A stretch of DNA of 64,000 nucleotides, taken from the NCBI GenBank assembly GCA_965224755.1, contig OZ245061.1:2480001-2544000 (forward strand). The letters are read 5' to 3'. The notes under the pieces were generated by a model, which was not told the origin of the DNA, made no database searches, and saw only the letters and a list, made by a program, of their open reading frames with translations. Positions 44,245-52,226 of the stretch are shown here, one piece after another; position 1 is the first letter of the stretch, and every line of letters begins with the position of its first letter. The position numbers and the translations under genes were made by a program. This stretch comes from Hellea sp965224755. GTDB lineage: Bacteria; Pseudomonadota; Alphaproteobacteria; Caulobacterales; Maricaulaceae.

Positions 44245-44760
44245 TTACGCCGCCGCTTGTTCTTCGATCACTTTGATTGCGCCTGCGAGGGCGGAACCTG
44301 GTGACATCAGACGCTGAGCCGCTTCGGAGGCTTGACCGATAAGACGGGCAGCAGCCATTCCAATAAGCTCTTCGCGTGATGGCAGTTTGGACAGAGCTTC
44401 GATGCCAGAGACATCAAAGATTTCTTCGCCCATGAAGCCGCCAATGATAGAAAATGATTTACTATCCTTGGCAAATTCAACAGCCACTTTTGGCGCGCTA
44501 ATCATGTCTTCGGCGTAAGCAATTGCTACGGGGCCCTTAAACATGTCACCGGCTGCCTCGAAAGATTTCCCTTTCATGGCAATTTTCGCCAGACGGTTTT
44601 TAACAACACGAACTGTTGCGCCATGCTCTCTGAGCTTGGTGCGCAATTCGTTCATTTCCGCAACGGTCATGCCTGAATATTCAGCCATAACCACGGATCC
44701 GGAACCATCAAAGATCTCAGTGATCTCTTTGACCTGTTCCTCTTTTTGAGTACGATCCAT
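44245..44760 (-). CDS. rplJ: 50S ribosomal protein L10
   Basis: 171 residues from ATG 44760 (MDRTQKEEQVKEITEIF), preceded by CAGGGAGA. The frame is open further up to 44871 but those 37 residues are unlike L10. Typical VVKNRLAKIAMKG and the stalk-binding C-terminus are present. It forms an operon with rplL. Confidence 0.97.
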   Translation of the reverse strand: MDRTQKEEQVKEITEIFDGSGSVVMAEYSGMTVAEMNELRTKLREHGATVRVVKNRLAKIAMKGKSFEAAGDMFKGPVAIAYAEDMISAPKVAVEFAKDSKSFSIIGGFMGEEIFDVSGIEALSKLPSREELIGMAAARLIGQASEAAQRLMSPGSALAGAIKVIEEQAAA

Positions 44761-45021
44761 TTGCGGTCTCCCTGTTATGAGCCACACCCCATGCGCAGCT
44801 CTTCCAGTGCTCACGCCCCTGATAAGGGCCGCAAGCGGTGTCCTGTCCCAGGGCCGAACCGATCTGCTCACACATAACGCGTGAGGATAATCAGTCTTGC
44901 TCTGTCTGTACCGGCGATTAAGTTACCCCAATTGGTAACACCGGTGGTCTTGGACAGCCCGAAGGGCCTCACGGCCACCCGGTAAATGAGGCCAGTTTCC
45001 TGGCCTCAAATTCTTTGCATC
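44761..45021 (-). promoter_or_regulatory. rplJL leader region with rplA 3' hairpin
   Basis: 261 gene-free bases between rplA and rplJ. Next to the rplA stop is a perfect hairpin at 44987-45008 (TGAGGCCAG, 4-base loop, CTGGCCTCA), a likely transcript end or processing point. The rest is GC-rich and structured. Long leaders here usually hold the L10-binding autoregulatory site; the specific kink-turn could not be confirmed by eye. Confidence 0.4.
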
Positions 45022-45711
45022 TTAGGCCTGAGCCTCAGACGTATCGATTTTCACGCCGGGGCCCATTGTCGAGCTCAGAGTGATCTTCTTCATAAATTTG
45101 CCTTTGGCGCCTGATGGGCGGGCCTTGGCAATCGCGCTTAAAAATGCGGATACATTTTCAGCAAGTTTATCTTGCGTAAAGCTGGCTTTACCCACACCTG
45201 CGTGGATGATACCGGCTTTTTCAACACGAAATTCAACGGCGCCGCCTTTGGCGTCCTGAACGGCTTTGGCCACATCCATTGTAACGGTGCCAACCTTCGG
45301 GTTGGGCATCATGCCTTTAGGGCCAAGAACCTTACCCAGACGTCCGACAAGCGGCATCATATCCGGGGTGGCAATGACGCGGTCAAACGGCATATCGCCG
45401 GCTTGAATTTGCGCGGCAAGATCATCAGTACCGACAATATCAGCGCCGGCTTTTTTCGCTTCTTCCGCTTTCGCGTCTTTGGCAAAAACAGCCACACGGA
45501 CAGAACGTCCGGTGCCATTTGGCAGGTTACACACGCCGCGAACCATTTGGTCAGCATGGCGCGGATCAACCGCCAGATTAATCGCAACTTCAATGGTCTC
45601 GTCAAATTTCACTTTTGCATTGCCTTTGACGATTTTTACGGCGTCAGCAACACTGTGAGTAACCGTTTTGTCGTAGCTCGCAATTGCGGCTTTCATACGT
45701 TTCTTCGCCAT
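45022..45711 (-). CDS. rplA: 50S ribosomal protein L1
   Basis: 229 residues. Conserved VDPRHADQMVRGVCNLPNGTG and LGKVLGPKGMMPNPKVGTVT are present. It binds 23S rRNA at the L1 stalk and usually represses its own operon. The start is 4 bases after the rplK stop. Confidence 0.98.
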   Translation of the reverse strand: MAKKRMKAAIASYDKTVTHSVADAVKIVKGNAKVKFDETIEVAINLAVDPRHADQMVRGVCNLPNGTGRSVRVAVFAKDAKAEEAKKAGADIVGTDDLAAQIQAGDMPFDRVIATPDMMPLVGRLGKVLGPKGMMPNPKVGTVTMDVAKAVQDAKGGAVEFRVEKAGIIHAGVGKASFTQDKLAENVSAFLSAIAKARPSGAKGKFMKKITLSSTMGPGVKIDTSEAQA

Positions 45712-45714
45712 GAT

Positions 45715-46146
45715 CTAAGCTCCCGTAACTTCATAGCCCATCGAGCGGGCAGACCCGGCGATGATGAGCGCGCCTTGATCGACATCATTGGCTGACAGGT
45801 CTGCCAGCTTGATCTCGGCAATTTCGCGGCATTGCGCCATTGTCACAGTGCCGCCAACTTCGCGGCCAGGATGGTTAGCGCCGGAATCCTTATTTGCCAT
45901 CTTTTTGAGGTAATAAGAGGCCGGAGCCGTCTTGGTGATAAAAGTAAAAGACTTATCCGCATAAACTGTAATCACAGTCGGTGTCGGAACGCCTTTTTCT
46001 AGGGCTTCTGTTTTTGCATTAAAGGCTTTGGCGAATTCCATAATATTCACACCGCGCTGACCCAATGCAGGCCCGAGAGGCGGTGATGGATTTGCTGCGC
46101 CGGCCGGAATCATCAGCTTGATATAGCCGCTAATCTTCTTTGCCAT
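45715..46146 (-). CDS. rplK: 50S ribosomal protein L11
   Basis: 143 residues from ATG 46146 (MAKKISGYIKLMIPAG); an in-frame ATG four codons upstream is less typical. Conserved PPLGPALGQRGVNIMEFAKAFN and the C-terminal RNA-binding part are present. First gene of the rplKA pair. Confidence 0.98.
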   Translation of the reverse strand: MAKKISGYIKLMIPAGAANPSPPLGPALGQRGVNIMEFAKAFNAKTEALEKGVPTPTVITVYADKSFTFITKTAPASYYLKKMANKDSGANHPGREVGGTVTMAQCREIAEIKLADLSANDVDQGALIIAGSARSMGYEVTGA

Positions 46147-46287
46147 GTTCCACTCCATGTGAGGCCATCAGGCCTCGGTTAAATTACGCTACCGCCCTCT
46201 TGGCGCTAACAATTGTGGTGTTCGTGGTGGGGCCAAACGCTGGACTTAGCGCCGCCTCCCACAAACGATTTTACATCAGGTCCAAAA

Positions 46288-46821
46288 CTAACTTTGCTTT
46301 TCGACTTGAATGTAATTCAGTTCGACAGGTGTGCCCTGCCCAAAAATATTAATCAGCACCTTAAGGCGCGCGGCCTCTTCATCGACGCTTTCAACCGTGC
46401 CGTTAAAGCTTTGAAACGGCCCGTCAATCACTTTGACCGTCTCGCCAATTTCAAAAGTAATCATAGGGCGCGGACTATCCACGCCTTCTTGAATCTGGCC
46501 GACTATGCGCGCGATTTCGGCGTCAGATACCGGCAAAGGCTTATTGGAATTCCCGAGGAAACCCGTAACTTTCGGTGTGTTCTTGACCAAGTGATAGGCG
46601 GCGTCCGTCAAATCGACCTTAACCAGCACATAGCCGGGAAAGAATTTGCGATTGCTCTCGACCTTGCGGCCCTTGCGCACTTCGACAACAGTCTCGGTCG
46701 GCACGAGGATTTCCTCAAAGAGATGATCCAGACCTTTTGCCAGCGCGTCGCGCTCCAAGCTTTCCTTCACCCGGTGCTCAAAGTTTGAATAGGCTTGTAC
46801 GATATACCATTTAGCGGCCAT
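46288..46821 (-). CDS. nusG: Transcription termination/antitermination protein NusG
   Basis: 177 residues. NGN domain (WYIVQAYSNFEHRVKESLE, FFPGYVLVKVDLTD) and a C-terminal KOW domain (GETVKVIDGPFQSFNGTVESVD). The ATG overlaps the secE stop by one base. It couples RNA polymerase to Rho or the ribosome. Confidence 0.98.
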   Translation of the reverse strand: MAAKWYIVQAYSNFEHRVKESLERDALAKGLDHLFEEILVPTETVVEVRKGRKVESNRKFFPGYVLVKVDLTDAAYHLVKNTPKVTGFLGNSNKPLPVSDAEIARIVGQIQEGVDSPRPMITFEIGETVKVIDGPFQSFNGTVESVDEEAARLKVLINIFGQGTPVELNYIQVEKQS

Positions 46822-47042
46822 TAAGACACTCCAAGAGCCAGAATAAGTTTAATGATGCTGGCTAAAGCCCAATCCACAATAAAGAAAAAGATGCCCATCA
46901 GCACAACCATAATCATGACCAGAATTGTGGTCGTGATGGTCTCGCGCGATGTCGGCCAGACAACCTTGCGGGCTTCCTGACGGACTTGCCCGACATATTT
47001 GACGGGGCCGACTTTATCTTTTGCAGGCTTGGTTTCAGCCAT
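46821..47042 (-). CDS. secE: Preprotein translocase subunit SecE
   Basis: 73 residues, single-membrane-helix form. The conserved amphipathic part QVRQEARKVVWPTSRETITT is followed by one membrane helix (about residues 38-62). It is translationally coupled to nusG. Confidence 0.96.
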   Translation of the reverse strand: MAETKPAKDKVGPVKYVGQVRQEARKVVWPTSRETITTTILVMIMVVLMGIFFFIVDWALASIIKLILALGVS

Positions 47043-47150
47043 TTACCTAAACTCCAAAACGCGATCCCGAAAAAGCTTCGGCTCGCGTCATTATATTGTG
47101 CCTTCATCTCGGACTTTAAAGGGGCTCTCTATTTAGAGGGCCTTTTTAAG

Positions 47151-47226
47151 TGGCAGGGGCGGAGGGACTCGAACCCACGACCCTCGGTTTTGGAGACCGA
47201 TGCTCTACCAACTGAGCTACACCCCT
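47151..47226 (-). tRNA. tRNA-Trp (CCA)
   Basis: 76 bases with encoded CCA. Acceptor AGGGGTG pairs with CGCCCCT; D-arm TAGCTCAGTTGGTAGAGC; anticodon stem-loop CGGTCTCCAAAACCG with anticodon CCA; T-arm GTGGGTTCGAGTCCC. Lies between tuf and secE. Confidence 0.97.
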
Positions 47227-47246
47227 ATAAAAGTCCTTATTAGGCG

Positions 47247-47269
47247 GCAGACCCGTTTTTCGGGCCTGC
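47247..47269. other. Hairpin between tuf and tRNA-Trp
   Basis: GCAGACCCG-TTTTT-CGGGCCTGC, 9-base arms with one wobble pair. No T-run follows on the minus strand; probably a processing hairpin within the tuf-tRNA-Trp transcript. Confidence 0.4.
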
Positions 47270-47283
47270 TATGTTATTCCCTA

Positions 47284-48459
47284 CTACTCAATAATCTTTG
47301 CAACGACGCCGGCGCCGACGGTTCTTCCGCCTTCGCGGATGGCGAAGCGGAGCTTCTCTTCCATCGCGATGGGCACAATCAGCTCGACATTGATCTCGAC
47401 ATTATCGCCCGGCATGACCATCTCTGTGCCTTTTGGCAAGGTCACAACACCGGTCACGTCCGTTGTCCGGAAGTAAAATTGCGGGCGGTAATTATCAAAG
47501 AACGGCGTATGGCGTCCGCCCTCATCCTTGGTCAGGATATAGGCTTCACCGATAAATTTCTTATGCGGTGTCACAGAGCCCGGCTTACACAGAACTTGTC
47601 CGCGCTCAACCTTCTCGCGGTCAATACCCCGGATTAGCGCGCCAATATTGTCGCCCGCTTCTCCGCGGTCAAGCAATTTACGGAACATCTCGACACCGGT
47701 GCAGGTGGTTTTTTGCGTTTCTTTGATGCCGACGATTTCAATCTCGTCGCCAACATTAACAGAGCCGCGCTCAACCCGGCCGGTCACAACCGTGCCGCGA
47801 CCAGAGATAGAGAACACATCCTCGATCGGCAGCAGGAAAGCGCCGTCAATAGCGCGCTCGGGCTGCGGGATATATTCATCAACAGCTTTCATCAGCTCGC
47901 GGATAGAATTCTCGCCAATCTCAGGATTTTTGCCTTCCATAGCGGCCAGAGCCGAACCCATGATGATCGGGATATCGTCGCCCGGATAATCATAGCTTGA
48001 AAGAAGTTCGCGGATTTCCATCTCGACCAGCTCCAAAAGCTCATCATCATCAACCTGGTCAACCTTGTTCATATAGACAACCAAAGCCGGAACGCCGACT
48101 TGGCGGGCAAGCAGGATATGTTCGCGCGTCTGGGGCATCGGGCCGTCAGCCGCGTTAACCACCAAAATGCCGCCGTCCATTTGCGCCGCGCCGGTGATCA
48201 TGTTCTTGACATAATCGGCATGGCCCGGACAATCGACATGAGCGTAATGACGCGCGTCGGTCTCGTATTCCACATGCGCTGTTGAAATGGTGATACCGCG
48301 CGCTTTTTCTTCGGGCGCGCCGTCAATCTCGTCATAGGCTTGGAACTCACCAAAATACTTCGTGATCGCCGCCGTTAGCGTCGTCTTGCCATGGTCAACA
48401 TGACCAATCGTGCCGATATTGGCGTGAGGCTTATTGCGCTCGAACTTCTCTTTTGCCAT
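47284..48459 (-). CDS. tuf: Elongation factor Tu
   Basis: 391 residues. GTP-binding motifs GHVDHGKT, DCPGH and NKVD are present, plus the effector region RGITISTAHVEYET and the tRNA-binding domain end (GRTVGAGVVAKI). It lies in the classical tRNA-Tyr/tRNA-Gly/tuf/tRNA-Trp/secE order. A second tuf may exist elsewhere in the genome. Confidence 0.99.
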   Translation of the reverse strand: MAKEKFERNKPHANIGTIGHVDHGKTTLTAAITKYFGEFQAYDEIDGAPEEKARGITISTAHVEYETDARHYAHVDCPGHADYVKNMITGAAQMDGGILVVNAADGPMPQTREHILLARQVGVPALVVYMNKVDQVDDDELLELVEMEIRELLSSYDYPGDDIPIIMGSALAAMEGKNPEIGENSIRELMKAVDEYIPQPERAIDGAFLLPIEDVFSISGRGTVVTGRVERGSVNVGDEIEIVGIKETQKTTCTGVEMFRKLLDRGEAGDNIGALIRGIDREKVERGQVLCKPGSVTPHKKFIGEAYILTKDEGGRHTPFFDNYRPQFYFRTTDVTGVVTLPKGTEMVMPGDNVEINVELIVPIAMEEKLRFAIREGGRTVGAGVVAKIIE

Positions 48460-48542
48460 GTCTACTTCTCACATGTTGTGGCCTCAGATTCTAACATCTG
48501 CTGGCCGGGGTTTAAACTTTTGCCCTCATTTAAGAGGAATTT

Positions 48543-48616
48543 TGGAGCGGGCGGCGAGAATCGAACTCGCGTCATCAGCTTGGAAGGCTGAGGTCTTACC
48601 ACTACACAACGCCCGC
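48543..48616 (-). tRNA. tRNA-Gly (TCC)
   Basis: 74 bases with encoded CCA. Acceptor GCGGGCG pairs with CGCCCGC; anticodon loop CTTCCAA with anticodon TCC; T-arm GCGAGTTCGATTCTCGC. Upstream of tuf. Confidence 0.97.
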
Positions 48617-48632
48617 CGCTCCTATATGTAAG

Positions 48633-48717
48633 TGGTGGAGAGGGTTGGATTCGAACCAACGTACACATAGTGATCAGATTTACAGTCTGACGCCTTTAAC
48701 CACTCGGCCACCTCTCC
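48633..48717 (-). tRNA. tRNA-Tyr (GTA)
   Basis: 85 bases with encoded CCA and a long variable arm (class II). Acceptor GGAGAGG pairs with CCTCTCC; anticodon stem-loop CAGACTGTAAATCTG with anticodon GTA; T-arm GTTGGTTCGAATCCAAC. First gene of the block. Confidence 0.97.
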
Positions 48718-48794
48718 ACTCAAAGATCTCAGTACTGGCCTGCACCAAAACCCGTATTGTGTTGCCTCCAACAAAAAAGGCTCTGTAAGTCAGC

Positions 48795-48812
48795 CCGCTA
48801 ACGTGTTAGCGG
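48795..48812. promoter_or_regulatory. 18-base perfect palindrome in the tRNA-Tyr/rlmB divergent region
   Basis: CCGCTAAC-GT-GTTAGCGG in the 141-base space between divergent tRNA-Tyr and rlmB. It could be an operator or a hairpin in the rlmB leader; nothing else distinguishes it. Confidence 0.3.
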
Positions 48813-48858
48813 CGCAACGAACAGAGACTGTGTCTTAAATTCAAGCGGGTATATAGAG

Positions 48859-49791
48859 ATGTCAAAGAACTCACGCAATAGCGGATTTCAAAGAAAAACA
48901 GGCAAAAAGACCTTAAAATCAGGTGAATCTTCGAGTCTTAAAGGTGGAGGTCAGGATGACTCGCGAAAAAGAGCCTATGGCATGCGCTCTCACGGGGCCA
49001 CAAGCCGCCCGAAATCCCCAAAATCAGGCGGCAGAAAATCAGAGAAACGGCAAGGTTCAGGCCATGAAGGCGGAAGCGGCTGGATTTGGGGCGCTCACGC
49101 CTGCCAAGCCGTCCTCGCCAACCCGCGCCGCACGATCCATGAAATCCTGCTGACCGAACACTCGGCGATGCGCTATAAACTCTCGCATAAGGCCGTGCCG
49201 CCTAAAATCGTGCTGCCCAATGTGCTGGATAAAGCCGTCCCGCGCGAAGCCGTACATCAAGGCATCGCCATAAAAGCGGCCCCTTTGGAGTGGCCAGACC
49301 TCGAAGTCATCGCAGATGAAGCGGGCGATGGCCTTATCCTCGTGCTCGACCAGATAACCGACCCGCATAATGTCGGGGCGATGTTGCGGCTGTGCTCGGC
49401 CTTCGGCGTGCGGGCGCTGGTCATGCAGACCCGCAAAGCGCCGCCGCTTTCGGGCGCTTTGACCAAAGTCGCTGTCGGCTGTCTTGAAACCGTTCCCGTC
49501 TGTCTTGTTACCAATATTGCCAATAGCCTGCAAAATCTGCAACGTATTGGCTGGATGGTCACGGGATTAGCGGGCGAAACCGATATGGAACTCTCGCAAG
49601 CGCTAGCGGGCGGCGGAAAGCAAATCATCGTCATGGGCGCAGAAGGCCCCGGCCTGCGCGAGCGCGTGCGCAAAACCTGCGATCAACTCGCCAAAATCCC
49701 GATGATGAGCGAAGCCGTTCCGGGGCAGGCAGAAAGCCTGAACGTGGCAACGGCGGCGGCGATAGCGCTGTATGAAGCGCGGCGGAATTAG
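48859..49791 (+). CDS. rlmB: 23S rRNA (guanosine-2'-O-)-methyltransferase RlmB-like (SpoU family)
   Basis: 310 residues. A basic, disordered ~75-residue N-terminal tail (Lys/Ser/Gly rich) precedes the substrate-binding domain (WIWGAHACQAVLAN). The SpoU/TrmH motifs are LDQITDPHNVGAMLRLCSAFG, MGAEGPGLRE and ESLNVATAAAIALYEA, which form the knotted SAM-binding fold. The extreme 3' end (GCGCTGTATGAAGCGCGG) is repeated 580 bases downstream (see 50346). Confidence 0.92.
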   Translation: MSKNSRNSGFQRKTGKKTLKSGESSSLKGGGQDDSRKRAYGMRSHGATSRPKSPKSGGRKSEKRQGSGHEGGSGWIWGAHACQAVLANPRRTIHEILLTEHSAMRYKLSHKAVPPKIVLPNVLDKAVPREAVHQGIAIKAAPLEWPDLEVIADEAGDGLILVLDQITDPHNVGAMLRLCSAFGVRALVMQTRKAPPLSGALTKVAVGCLETVPVCLVTNIANSLQNLQRIGWMVTGLAGETDMELSQALAGGGKQIIVMGAEGPGLRERVRKTCDQLAKIPMMSEAVPGQAESLNVATAAAIALYEARRN

Positions 49792-49816
49792 GGATATAAT
49801 TAATCGAAAGCACGGT

Positions 49817-50269
49817 TCATACTTTTGGACTGAGACCATAATGATTGCTTCCTTGGTCGCCCTCCCTTTTCAGCCAAACAGCAAATGCAAAAATACTGTA
49901 AAACATTATCGCAGTAAAAATTATGACTAAAGCATGTGAATAGGGCACAGCGTCTAATTTGTGTTGTGGTAAATACATCAGGTATCCTAAGAGGAAGGGT
50001 AGCTGGAACCATCCGGACTTACCTATGTCGTGAAACCGCCTAGAAGTCACTGCCGCCATAGGGAAAACCGTTAAAAGAGCGACGGCGACTCTCGTCGGTG
50101 TTCCGATGGATGTTTCGTCATATCCCAAATAGCCTGTGTCAATTCCACTTGCTAAAAATAGCAAGAATATAACAAAAAGCTGGAACCACCAAAACTCCAA
50201 CCTGTGAGCGCGGCCATTAAAAACGGCATATTTGGTAAAACAAATGCGCAAGGATTCAAGAAAATTCAT
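49817..50269 (-). CDS. DUF805 family membrane protein
   Basis: 150 residues with three to four membrane helices. The family pattern is clear: FTKYAVFNGRAHRLEFWWF, TSRRFHDIGKSGWFQLP, and the end GSNHYGLSPKV. Function unknown for the family. AT-rich compared with rlmB and rpoN, and flanked by two copies of the rlmB 3' end, so it is probably a late insertion. Confidence 0.85.
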   Translation of the reverse strand: MNFLESLRICFTKYAVFNGRAHRLEFWWFQLFVIFLLFLASGIDTGYLGYDETSIGTPTRVAVALLTVFPMAAVTSRRFHDIGKSGWFQLPFLLGYLMYLPQHKLDAVPYSHALVIIFTAIMFYSIFAFAVWLKREGDQGSNHYGLSPKV

Positions 50270-50345
50270 GTCATCGCCTTAGATGAGCTGTTTTCGGATT
50301 GCAAATACGGTATTTAGGCAAGTCACGTTGCACTCTATAAGACGC

Positions 50346-50382
50346 GGCCAAGATTGCGCTGTATGAAGCGCGGTGGGGATAA
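50346..50382 (+). pseudogene. Second copy of the rlmB 3' end
   Basis: Reads AAKIALYEARWG and a stop, a recognisable SpoU-family C-terminus, against AAAIALYEARRN and stop at the real rlmB end (49791). 18 bases are identical and the flanks are similar. It has no upstream gene of its own. Confidence 0.7.
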
Positions 50383-50388
50383 TTTAAT

Positions 50389-50503
50389 CTGTCATTCCGG
50401 GGCTGCGCAGCAGAACCCGGAAGGCCGAGAGGTTGCGCAGAGAACGAGAGATAACTCTCAAAGGCTCGACCTTCCGGGTTCCCTCCGGGCCCCGGAATGA
50501 CAG
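50389..50503. repeat. 115-base intergenic palindrome
   Basis: Ends are a perfect 15-base inverted repeat (CTGTCATTCCGGGGC/GCCCCGGAATGACAG) with a nested perfect 12-base pair (GAACCCGGAAGG at 50413, CCTTCCGGGTTC at 50470). It would form one long hairpin. It sits between the duplicated rlmB end and the rpoN 3' end. Looks like a MITE-type or REP-type repeat, possibly also acting as a terminator. Confidence 0.8.
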
Positions 50504-50533
50504 GAGGGAAGGGCGGGCGGCGACGTCAGGTTA

Positions 50534-52039
50534 TTAGCTGGCGTGTTTAAACACCCGGCGGCGTTCGACGCTGCTGGGAATGCCCATAGATTCGCGATAT
50601 TTCGCCACCGTCCGCCGAGCAATATCTATCCCCTGCGCCCGTAGCAAATTGACGAGTTTATCATCGGATTTTACGTCGCCCTCAATCTCCTCGCTGATCA
50701 GGATTTTGATCTTGTGGCGCACGGCTTCGGCGCTATGGGCTTCGCCCCCGCCAATGGAGGGAATGGACGCCGTGAAGAAATATTTAAGCTCGAACATACC
50801 GCGCGGCGTGGACATAAATTTATTAGAGGTCACGCGGCTGACCGTGCTTTCGTGCATCTCGATAGCCTCCGCGACAGTTTTAAGATTAAGCGGACGCATA
50901 TGATCGACGCCATAAGCAAAGAATCCGTCTTGCTGTTTCACAATCTCGCTGGAGACTTTCAAAATGGTGCGGGCGCGTTGATCGAGGGATTTGACCAGCC
51001 AATTGGCATTGGCATGGCATTCAGACATGAAACTCTTGGTCTGCTCATCGCCGCCCAATGCTGAAATTTCGTTATAATAGCGGTTATCGACCAAAACCCG
51101 AGGCAGCGTATCGGAGTTTAGCTCCACCGCCCAGCCGCCTTGCGGGGTTTCGCGGATAAAGACATCCGGCTCGACCACCGCCGCCATTTCGCCGCCATAA
51201 GCGAGGCCCGGTTTGGGCGCGAGGGCTTTGAGGCGCTTTACGCAGTCCATGAGTTCTTCTTTATCAACATCGCAAAGCTTCATCAGCTTGGACAAATCAT
51301 GTTTGGCGAGGAGTTCGAGATTTTCCAGCAGCGCCTGCATGGCCGTGTCCAGCGCGTCGGCATCGCGGAGTTGTAGCGCGAGGCATTCCTGCAAATTGCG
51401 GGCAAAAACGCCCGTAGGTTCAAAAGTTTGAAGCTGCGTCACCAGCGACATCACCCGCATCTCGGTCACGCCAAGATTATCGGCTATCTCCACAAGCGAA
51501 GCCCGTAAATAACCGTTCTCGTCGACATGATCGATCAGGTGCTGCGCGATCAGGCGGTCTGTATCGCCCAAGCCCAACATGGCGAGTTGCTCGGTCAGGT
51601 GCTCCCATAGGCTCTTCTCGGCGGCGGTATTAGCCACAACGTCATAATCGCCGCTGCCGTTAAATGAGCCGCCCGTGCCCGCTTTTGACCAATCGACGGA
51701 TCCGCCGACATCGACGCCAACATCAGCGGCGCTTGCGTCTGCGTCCATCGCGTGAGCGGGCGCGTCCATATCGGCACTGGTTGCGGCAGGGGTTTCCGTG
51801 CTGACAGCTTCTAAAGCTATAGTTTCGGACGGCGCATCGCCCTCCCCGCGGCGGTTCTCATCCCCCGTCCCGCGCTCCAGCAAAGGATTGCTCTCAAGCT
51901 GCTCTTCGACAAAGGCGGCAAGTTCAATATTGGACAACTGTAATAGCTTGATCGCCTGCTGCAATTGCGGCGTCATAACAAGGGACTGGCCCTGTTTCAT
52001 CTGTAATTTAGGCGCCATCGCCATATCATTCACCATCAC
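50534..52039 (-). CDS. rpoN: RNA polymerase sigma-54 factor
   Basis: About 500 residues; the start may be 52039 or one of the Met codons just inside (52024, 52018). Region I is Gln/Leu-rich (KQGQSLVMTPQLQQAIKLLQLS), region II is acidic with many Asp/Ala (about residues 58-135), and the core-binding region follows. The DNA-binding C-terminus has a helix-turn-helix (LKTVAEAIEMHESTVSRVTSNK) and the RpoN box ARRTVAKYRESMGIPSS. It drives promoters that need enhancer-binding activators, including flagellar ones in Caulobacterales. Confidence 0.97.
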   Translation of the reverse strand: MMVNDMAMAPKLQMKQGQSLVMTPQLQQAIKLLQLSNIELAAFVEEQLESNPLLERGTGDENRRGEGDAPSETIALEAVSTETPAATSADMDAPAHAMDADASAADVGVDVGGSVDWSKAGTGGSFNGSGDYDVVANTAAEKSLWEHLTEQLAMLGLGDTDRLIAQHLIDHVDENGYLRASLVEIADNLGVTEMRVMSLVTQLQTFEPTGVFARNLQECLALQLRDADALDTAMQALLENLELLAKHDLSKLMKLCDVDKEELMDCVKRLKALAPKPGLAYGGEMAAVVEPDVFIRETPQGGWAVELNSDTLPRVLVDNRYYNEISALGGDEQTKSFMSECHANANWLVKSLDQRARTILKVSSEIVKQQDGFFAYGVDHMRPLNLKTVAEAIEMHESTVSRVTSNKFMSTPRGMFELKYFFTASIPSIGGGEAHSAEAVRHKIKILISEEIEGDVKSDDKLVNLLRAQGIDIARRTVAKYRESMGIPSSVERRRVFKHAS

Positions 52040-52226
52040 GTTAAGGCCGGTTTTCCGGTTCGTTAGGAGATGGTTTAGATTAAAATCTTTAAAATATAGT
52101 TTGCGGCATGATTTTTGCTTGCACGTTTTCTATTACGTACACCTGACTTAACAGACATTTTACCACCATAGTTTGAACAATCTTTAAACTTTATCGTGTA
52201 GTATTTTACGCTTTATGGAGTTGATT

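Noticed and set aside
44761..44871. N-terminal extension of L10
   Set aside because: The extra 37 residues are unlike any L10; ATG 44760 fits family length and has a ribosome-binding site.
47120..47147. Hairpin GGCTCTCT-ATTT-AGAGGGCC with T-run before secE
   Set aside because: The T-run is on the plus strand where no gene ends; on the minus strand it has a mismatch and no T-run, so a terminator call is not supported.
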